Assembly: GCA_016291995.1 (NCBI GenBank)
Contig: JAEEZV010000004.1
Location: 1 to 18,642 of the forward strand
Direction of reading: 5' to 3'
Origin: Caryophanales bacterium
GTDB taxonomy: Bacteria > Bacillota_I > Bacilli_A > RF39 > UBA660
Length of the DNA stretch: 18,642 bases
In this document: piece by piece, positions 14,369 through 18,642 of the stretch
Numbering within the stretch: position 1 is the first letter of the stretch
Layout: the number at the start of each line of letters is the position of its first letter
Translations under genes and position numbers: made by a program
The notes under the pieces: generated by a model
Seen by the model: the letters and a program-made list of their open reading frames with translations, nothing else
Told to the model about the DNA's origin: nothing
Database searches by the model: none

Positions 14369-14395
14369 AATCTAGCTTCGGCTAGATTTTTTTTT
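14369..14395 (+). terminator. Terminator of tRNA-Asn with UUCG tetraloop
   Basis: An 8-bp stem, AATCTAGC (14369-14376) with GCTAGATT (14381-14388), is closed by a C(UUCG)G tetraloop, the exceptionally stable type, and followed by a long T run. Confidence 0.9.
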
Positions 14396-14446
14396 GTGTA
14401 AAGTTTTATTAATTTTCTTTTTTTATTAACAGATATTCATAATGTT

Positions 14447-14455
14447 TGTTATAAT
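14447..14455 (+). promoter_or_regulatory. Extended -10 promoter of the 360-residue membrane protein
   Basis: TGTTATAAT is a perfect extended -10 without a good -35. The predicted start near 14462 coincides with AGAGGTG, giving an 11-base leader. Confidence 0.65.
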
Positions 14456-14472
14456 TAGGGTAGAGGTGTTCT

Positions 14473-15555
14473 ATGGAAAAGAAAAAAGAGAAAGTTAAGA
14501 AAGATAATAAGAAAAAGATTATTACATGGTCTATTATTGGGGGAATATTTTTAATACTATGTTGTGTAGGATTAGTACTTGCTTTTGGTGAACCTAGAGT
14601 TAAAATAGTTAGAAACGAAGCTAGTATGGTTAAGTATGAAAAATATGACAATGGACTAGTATCTTTAATGATACCTAAAGGATGGAAAGTAGATGTGGCG
14701 CCCGTTGATTATATTCATTATAGTTTTAAGGTATATAATCCATTAAATACAACATATATGCTTTTGTTTGATATGAAATTAGAGGGCTTTAATAAGAGTG
14801 AATCTGCAAGAAATTGGCAAAAGACATATTATCCATCTGTTATGTTTGCCAGTACACCAGTAATTGATCCACAAACAACGGAAGGATTCTTTAAGGTATG
14901 GAATGAGACGGCAAGTTATGCTAATAGCAATGATGCTAAAGGGGAATATTTTCCAATGTTGAATGATTTTACAGTCATTGATAATTTAGGACAAAATCCA
15001 ATTGGTGGAGATATTTTAAGAGCATCATTTACAGATAGTAATGGAAAGGCTGCATTGGGCTTATTTACTGCTACTGTGGCTGATACGGGTAGTTATTATG
15101 TAAGTAGTAATATGTTTAATTTGTTTAGTCCACAGATTGATGTATGGCCGCTTAATGTTTATAATACTATTTTAATGACCGCTCCACTTGAAGAATTTAA
15201 TAATTGGCAAAAAATACTTGATTATTGTTTATCTACAATGGAATTTAGCCAAGAATTTATTAATGGATTTAATAATGAGGAATCAACATTAATGTCGACA
15301 ATACAGGCTAATCAAAAAGTATATAATGAAATGTCTGATATGATTATGGATTCTTGGGAAAAGAGAAATAATTCATATGATATTATTAGCCAAAAGCAAA
15401 GTGATGCGACATTAGGTTATGAGAGAGTATACGATACAGATACCGGTGAAATATATAAAGCACAAAATGGTTTTATGGATCATTATGATGGCAGTAGATA
15501 TCAAACTATAACTGATGATATGTATACTTTGCCAACGAGTGGATATATAGAATAA
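14473..15555 (+). CDS. Unknown single-pass membrane protein with a large extracytoplasmic domain
   Basis: A 360-residue protein. Residues 1-16 are strongly basic (lysine-rich), about 17-38 is a membrane segment, and the rest is a large, mostly polar domain with many aromatic residues, expected outside the membrane by the positive-inside rule. The C-terminal segment carries VYDTDTGEIYKAQNGFMDHYDG, split around TGEIY and NGF, a pattern seen at the end of various exported proteins of unknown function; I cannot name the family. No catalytic motif is evident. GAGGTG precedes the ATG. It is a single-gene unit between its own promoter and terminator, immediately upstream of the HerA-type ATPase on the same strand. 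Confidence 0.8.
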   Translation: MEKKKEKVKKDNKKKIITWSIIGGIFLILCCVGLVLAFGEPRVKIVRNEASMVKYEKYDNGLVSLMIPKGWKVDVAPVDYIHYSFKVYNPLNTTYMLLFDMKLEGFNKSESARNWQKTYYPSVMFASTPVIDPQTTEGFFKVWNETASYANSNDAKGEYFPMLNDFTVIDNLGQNPIGGDILRASFTDSNGKAALGLFTATVADTGSYYVSSNMFNLFSPQIDVWPLNVYNTILMTAPLEEFNNWQKILDYCLSTMEFSQEFINGFNNEESTLMSTIQANQKVYNEMSDMIMDSWEKRNNSYDIISQKQSDATLGYERVYDTDTGEIYKAQNGFMDHYDGSRYQTITDDMYTLPTSGYIE

Positions 15556-15556
15556 T

Positions 15557-15580
15557 AAAGCAACTATTGTTGCTTTTTTC
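15557..15580 (+). terminator. Terminator of the 360-residue membrane protein
   Basis: An 8-bp stem, AAAGCAAC (15557-15564) with GTTGCTTT (15569-15576), closes a TATT loop and continues into a T run. Confidence 0.8.
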
Positions 15581-15592
15581 TTATAAATAAGA

Positions 15593-15604
15593 TAAAATTA
15601 TACT
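15593..15604 (+). promoter_or_regulatory. Probable promoter of the HerA-type gene
   Basis: TAAAAT (15593-15598) overlaps a second possible -10, TATACT (15599-15604). TTGCTT at 15571-15576, inside the upstream terminator, could serve as a -35 at 16 bases. The predicted start near 15605 falls at the AGGAGA ribosome binding site. Confidence 0.4.
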
Positions 15605-15618
15605 AGGAGAAAAAGAAT

Positions 15619-17367
15619 ATGATAGGGAAGATAGTCAGTATTAAAGATGGTATTATTTATGTTAGTTTAAGTATAAATATATATCAAGTTGATAATCTTG
15701 TTGGTAAGAATGTAACTTTTAATAATAGATATATTGGCGAAGTTATTGGTTTATCTAATACGACAATGGAAGTTCATATGATTGGTGAAATTATCAATAA
15801 GATATTTGTTAGTGGTATTACTTTAATGCCTCCTTTTGGTAGTCCATGTAGGCTTACGACAAAAGAAGAACTAGATTTAATATATGGTGTTGGTAATAAT
15901 GCTGATTTAGTTAGAATAGGCAAATCATATGTATATAATGACTATCAAGTATGTCTAGATATCAATTCTTTCTTTGCTAATCATTTTGCAATATTTGGTA
16001 ATAGTGGATCTGGTAAAAGTTATTTTGTATCAAGACTATTACAAGGAATATTTTATGATGCGAAAAGATTACCATTAAATACATCAATATTCTTATTTGA
16101 TGCATATGGAGAGTATCAACAAGCATTTAATGAAATAGGAAGAGTAAATAATAATTTAAATTATCGTGTATTTACTACCGATATAAAGAATACAAATTTT
16201 GAAAAGTTATTTATTCCTTTTTGGTTATTATCTGTTGATGATATATGTCTTTTATTAAATGTTAGTGATACTAGACAAATATCAATTGTAGAGAAGGCTT
16301 TAAAATTAGTTAGTTATTTTTGTGATAATAGTAATAATGTGGGTAGTCAGAAAAATGATATTATAGCTAGGAGTCTACTGGATGTAATATTTTCTGGCAC
16401 TAGTCATAATGATATTAGAAATAAGATAGTAACGGTTCTTACAAAGTTTGCTACGCCAGAAATAAATTTAGAGGTAAATTTAACTAAGGGTGGATGGACT
16501 AGGAATATTAGACAATGTATTGCTATTGATGAGATGGGTAAATGTGCTGATATTGAAATAGTTATTGGTTATCTAGAACAATTTTGTACTAATGAAATGC
16601 AACTTAAGTTACCTGATGGAAGTTATATGTATACGATAATGGACTTTTATAATGCATTAGAGTTTGCTTTAATTAGTGAGGGTATTTTCAGTAGTAATAA
16701 GGTATTTGATTATGCAAATATCATTAAGATTAGATTAAATGCATTAATTAATAGTGATTATGCTAATTATTTTAGTTTTGATAGATATTTAAATAGAGAT
16801 GATTTTATTAAATATTTGTTATATAAGAATGGTAATTTAAGATGTCAGGTAGTTAATTTTAATATTAATTATGTAGATGATAGATTTGCTAAAGCAATTG
16901 TTAAGATATATTCTAGAATTCTATATGATTATGTTACTAGTTTAGCAAATAGAGGTACTATGCCAATCCATATCGTATTAGAGGAAGCACATAGATATAT
17001 TCAAAATGATATAGATACAGAGGTACTTGGTTACAATATCTTTGATAGAATAGCCAAGGAAGGTAGAAAATATGGGTTACTATTAGGAATAATTAGTCAG
17101 AGACCTTCAGAAATTAGTAGTACTACGGTGAGTCAATGTTCTAACTTTGCGGTATTTAAGATGTTTAATCATGTGGATATTAAGTTTGTGACAGATACAC
17201 TTCCTAATATAAATGGTAATACATTAGCTAAAATTAAGTCATTAGCACCAGGAGTATGTTATTTGTTTGGTACAGCCTTTAAGATGCCAATACTTACGAT
17301 TGTAGATAAACCTAATCCGACACCAACTTCTGATAGTGCAAATATTAGTGGTACATGGTATAAATAG
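15619..17367 (+). CDS. HerA-type DNA translocase/helicase ATPase
   Basis: A 582-residue ATPase of the HerA/FtsK superfamily. Residues 1-90 look like the small beta-barrel (HAS-barrel) domain that begins HerA proteins. Walker A is GNSGSGKS (127-134, K133), and Walker B is HIVLEEAHRYIQ (E455, E456), a typical HerA form. ISQRPSEISSTTVSQCSNF (about 492-510) holds the conserved Arg and Gln of the motor. A long, less conserved middle region lies between the Walker motifs. HerA forms hexamers that pump DNA for NurA-like nucleases, and bacterial versions also occur with SIR2 or other effectors in phage defence. No such partner gene is visible here. AGGAGA lies nine bases before the ATG. It has its own terminator and sits next to the suf genes, a housekeeping context. 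Confidence 0.88.
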   Translation: MIGKIVSIKDGIIYVSLSINIYQVDNLVGKNVTFNNRYIGEVIGLSNTTMEVHMIGEIINKIFVSGITLMPPFGSPCRLTTKEELDLIYGVGNNADLVRIGKSYVYNDYQVCLDINSFFANHFAIFGNSGSGKSYFVSRLLQGIFYDAKRLPLNTSIFLFDAYGEYQQAFNEIGRVNNNLNYRVFTTDIKNTNFEKLFIPFWLLSVDDICLLLNVSDTRQISIVEKALKLVSYFCDNSNNVGSQKNDIIARSLLDVIFSGTSHNDIRNKIVTVLTKFATPEINLEVNLTKGGWTRNIRQCIAIDEMGKCADIEIVIGYLEQFCTNEMQLKLPDGSYMYTIMDFYNALEFALISEGIFSSNKVFDYANIIKIRLNALINSDYANYFSFDRYLNRDDFIKYLLYKNGNLRCQVVNFNINYVDDRFAKAIVKIYSRILYDYVTSLANRGTMPIHIVLEEAHRYIQNDIDTEVLGYNIFDRIAKEGRKYGLLLGIISQRPSEISSTTVSQCSNFAVFKMFNHVDIKFVTDTLPNINGNTLAKIKSLAPGVCYLFGTAFKMPILTIVDKPNPTPTSDSANISGTWYK

Positions 17368-17371
17368 ATGG

Positions 17372-17410
17372 TAAAGATAATTCAAATTGGTGAATTATCT
17401 TTATTTTTAT
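17372..17410 (+). terminator. Terminator of the HerA-type gene
   Basis: A 12-bp AU-rich stem, TAAAGATAATTC (17372-17383) with GAATTATCTTTA (17392-17403), and an 8-base loop, followed by TTTTTAT. Confidence 0.75.
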
Positions 17411-17422
17411 GGTGTTTTATTG

Positions 17423-17428
17423 TATAAT
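17423..17428 (+). promoter_or_regulatory. Promoter of the suf operon
   Basis: A perfect TATAAT with TG directly before it; the -35 position (TTTATT) overlaps the upstream terminator. The predicted start near 17435 is 11 bases before the ATG, at TTGGTGA. Confidence 0.55.
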
Positions 17429-17445
17429 TTATGTTGGTGATGGGG

Positions 17446-18204
17446 ATGTTATCAATTAAAAAACTTAATGTTAAAGTAGAGAATAAAGAAGTATTAAAGA
17501 ACTTTAATCTTGATATAGAAGATGGTAGTATTCATGTTATTATGGGACCTAATGGCGTAGGTAAATCTACATTATCTAGAGTTATAATGGGAGATAATAA
17601 TTATAAAGTTACTAGTGGAAATATTATTTTTAATGATGAAGATATTACTAAATTATCTACGGATGTAAGAAGTAGAATGGGAATATTTTTAGTTATGCAA
17701 TATCCTCTTGAAATAGATGGAGTAAGTAATCAAGATTTTTTAAGAACTGCTATGTCTAGTCATTTGGGAAAACAAGTTGGTCTATATGATTTTATCAAGA
17801 AATGTGAGATGGCATCAGATGAACTTAAAATGGATAAGAATTTAATACATAGATCACTTAATGTAGGTTTTTCTGGGGGAGAGAAAAAGAAAAATGAAGT
17901 ACTTCAACTTAAGTTATTGCATCCTTCATTTATTATTCTCGATGAACTTGATTCTGGACTAGATGTTGATAGTTTAAAGATTGTTGCTAAGAATATAGCA
18001 AATTATAAAAAAGAAAATCCTAATACATCTATTTTAATTATTACGCATTTATCAAAGATACTTGATTATATTAAACCTGATTATGTACATGTAGTTACTA
18101 ATGGTACTATTGTGGATACGGGTGATTATAGATTATCTGAAGAAATAGAAAAAGAAGGATATAATAAATACTTGGATAAGGCAAAAGAAATATCTGGAGA
18201 ATAA
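17446..18204 (+). CDS. sufC: Fe-S assembly ATPase SufC
   Basis: A 252-residue cytosolic ABC ATPase that works with SufB and SufD as the iron-sulfur cluster scaffold. Walker A is GPNGVGKS (34-41, K40), the signature FSGGEKKKNE (142-151) has the SufC-type GEKKKNE form, Walker B is FIILDELDSGLD (D166, E167) and the switch histidine is H201. The length agrees with the family. The ATG at 17446 follows GGTGA by five bases; earlier in-frame ATGs at 17431 and 17440 fall at or before that site. A sufD-like gene starts four bases after the stop, so this is the head of a suf operon. Confidence 0.95.
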   Translation: MLSIKKLNVKVENKEVLKNFNLDIEDGSIHVIMGPNGVGKSTLSRVIMGDNNYKVTSGNIIFNDEDITKLSTDVRSRMGIFLVMQYPLEIDGVSNQDFLRTAMSSHLGKQVGLYDFIKKCEMASDELKMDKNLIHRSLNVGFSGGEKKKNEVLQLKLLHPSFIILDELDSGLDVDSLKIVAKNIANYKKENPNTSILIITHLSKILDYIKPDYVHVVTNGTIVDTGDYRLSEEIEKEGYNKYLDKAKEISGE

Positions 18205-18208
18205 GTTA

Positions 18209-18642
18209 ATGAATAAGATATTAATAGATAAGGTAATAACTAGTGATAGCGATAAGGTTAAAATAGATGATACAGAAATTACATTACTTGGTAGTGGAGA
18301 ATACTATATTGAATATACTAGTGGTGAATATGATTTGACATTTATTATATGTAATGATGTAAAAATTACGGAGTATAGTTTTGACAATAGTTTACGTGTT
18401 AAGAAAAGATATATAATTAGAAAGGGAAAGACTGAGATTATTAAGTTTTATAATAACTTAGATGTAAATGAAGAGATAGACATTGATTTATGTCATAGTG
18501 GTTGTAAAATAGATTTTAAGTTTTCTAATATATGTAGAGGTAGTGAAGAATACTTGGTAAATGTAAATCATAATGACAAGGAAACAGAGAGTAATATAAT
18601 TAATAAATCACTAGCTCTTAAGAATAGTAAGATACATTATAC
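18209..18642 (+). CDS. sufD: SufB/SufD family protein, truncated by the window end
   Basis: The frame from ATG 18209 is open to the last base: 144 whole codons plus two bases. The visible part is beta-rich and repetitive. Near its end it has VNVNHNDKETESNIINKSLA (about 118-137), followed by LKNSKIHY, the strand pattern of the SufB/SufD beta-helix core. In characterised SufD proteins such a region lies well past residue 200, so the N-terminal helical domain seems shortened. GGAGA lies nine bases before the ATG, overlapping the end of sufC, and the position after sufC supports SufD. SufB cannot be excluded without the C-terminus. Confidence 0.75.
   Translation, partial: MNKILIDKVITSDSDKVKIDDTEITLLGSGEYYIEYTSGEYDLTFIICNDVKITEYSFDNSLRVKKRYIIRKGKTEIIKFYNNLDVNEEIDIDLCHSGCKIDFKFSNICRGSEEYLVNVNHNDKETESNIINKSLALKNSKIHY

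Noticed and set aside
14282..14395. tRNA-Asn as an integration site
   Set aside because: No integrase and no direct repeat of the tRNA 3' end appear downstream; the following hairpin is an ordinary terminator.
14473..17367. A phage-defence island around HerA
   Set aside because: No nuclease, SIR2, toxin, recombinase or composition break is visible; flanks are tRNA-Asn and suf genes. Kept only as an orphan-HerA observation.
1..18642. UGA read as tryptophan (mycoplasma code)
   Set aside because: tRNA-Trp has CCA, conserved tryptophans use UGG, RF2 is present and no complete gene needs in-frame UGA except the prfB shift.

Overview
The window is A+T-rich DNA with short intergenic gaps, AGA-dominated arginine codons and GGAGG/GGTGA ribosome binding sites. 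It carries FtsEX, an FtsK/SpoIIIE translocase, a CtpA-type S41 protease, a DUF1292 protein, YitT proteins, PyrH and the start of a suf operon. This content points to a low-GC walled Bacillota, plausibly an uncultured Bacilli lineage with a reduced genome (RF39-like). That placement is inference from gene content and composition. The code looks standard: tRNA-Trp has a CCA anticodon, and prfB (RF2) is present with a programmed frameshift at an in-frame UGA. The 18 complete genes end in TAA (12) or TAG (6), never TGA.

Layout. 1-386: the end of a membrane protein gene on the + strand, a symmetrical hairpin terminator, and a small segment that could be a minus-strand small RNA. 387-1061: a minus-strand HAD-family gene and a minus-strand tRNA-Trp. 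1116-2742: a small acidic DUF1292 protein overlapping a membrane-anchored lytic transglycosylase. 2741-3502: a convergent minus-strand alpha/beta hydrolase sharing a bidirectional terminator. 3581-5016: a CtpA-like protease. 5048-6256: a tandem pair of paralogous proteins of unknown function. 6262-8564: FtsK/SpoIIIE. 8569-14205: a seven-gene run with no visible internal terminator, prfB, two YitT paralogs, ftsE, ftsX, pyrH and a small membrane-anchored protein consisting of an EF-Tu domain II. 14232-14395: tRNA-Asn. 14447-15580: an unrecognised single-pass membrane protein. 15593-17410: a HerA-type ATPase. 17423 to the end: sufC and a truncated sufD-like gene running off the window.

Most of this is housekeeping: wall turnover (transglycosylase, FtsEX, CtpA), chromosome segregation (FtsK), translation termination (RF2), pyrimidine nucleotides (PyrH) and Fe-S assembly (Suf). 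The least ordinary items are the membrane-tethered EF-Tu domain II protein, the RF2 frameshift site with UCC in place of the usual CUU slip codon, the paralogous pair of unknowns, the HerA ATPase with no visible nuclease partner, and promoters placed so close to genes that the predicted transcript begins at or just before the ribosome binding site. I see no CRISPR array, insertion sequence, prophage or obvious defence island.
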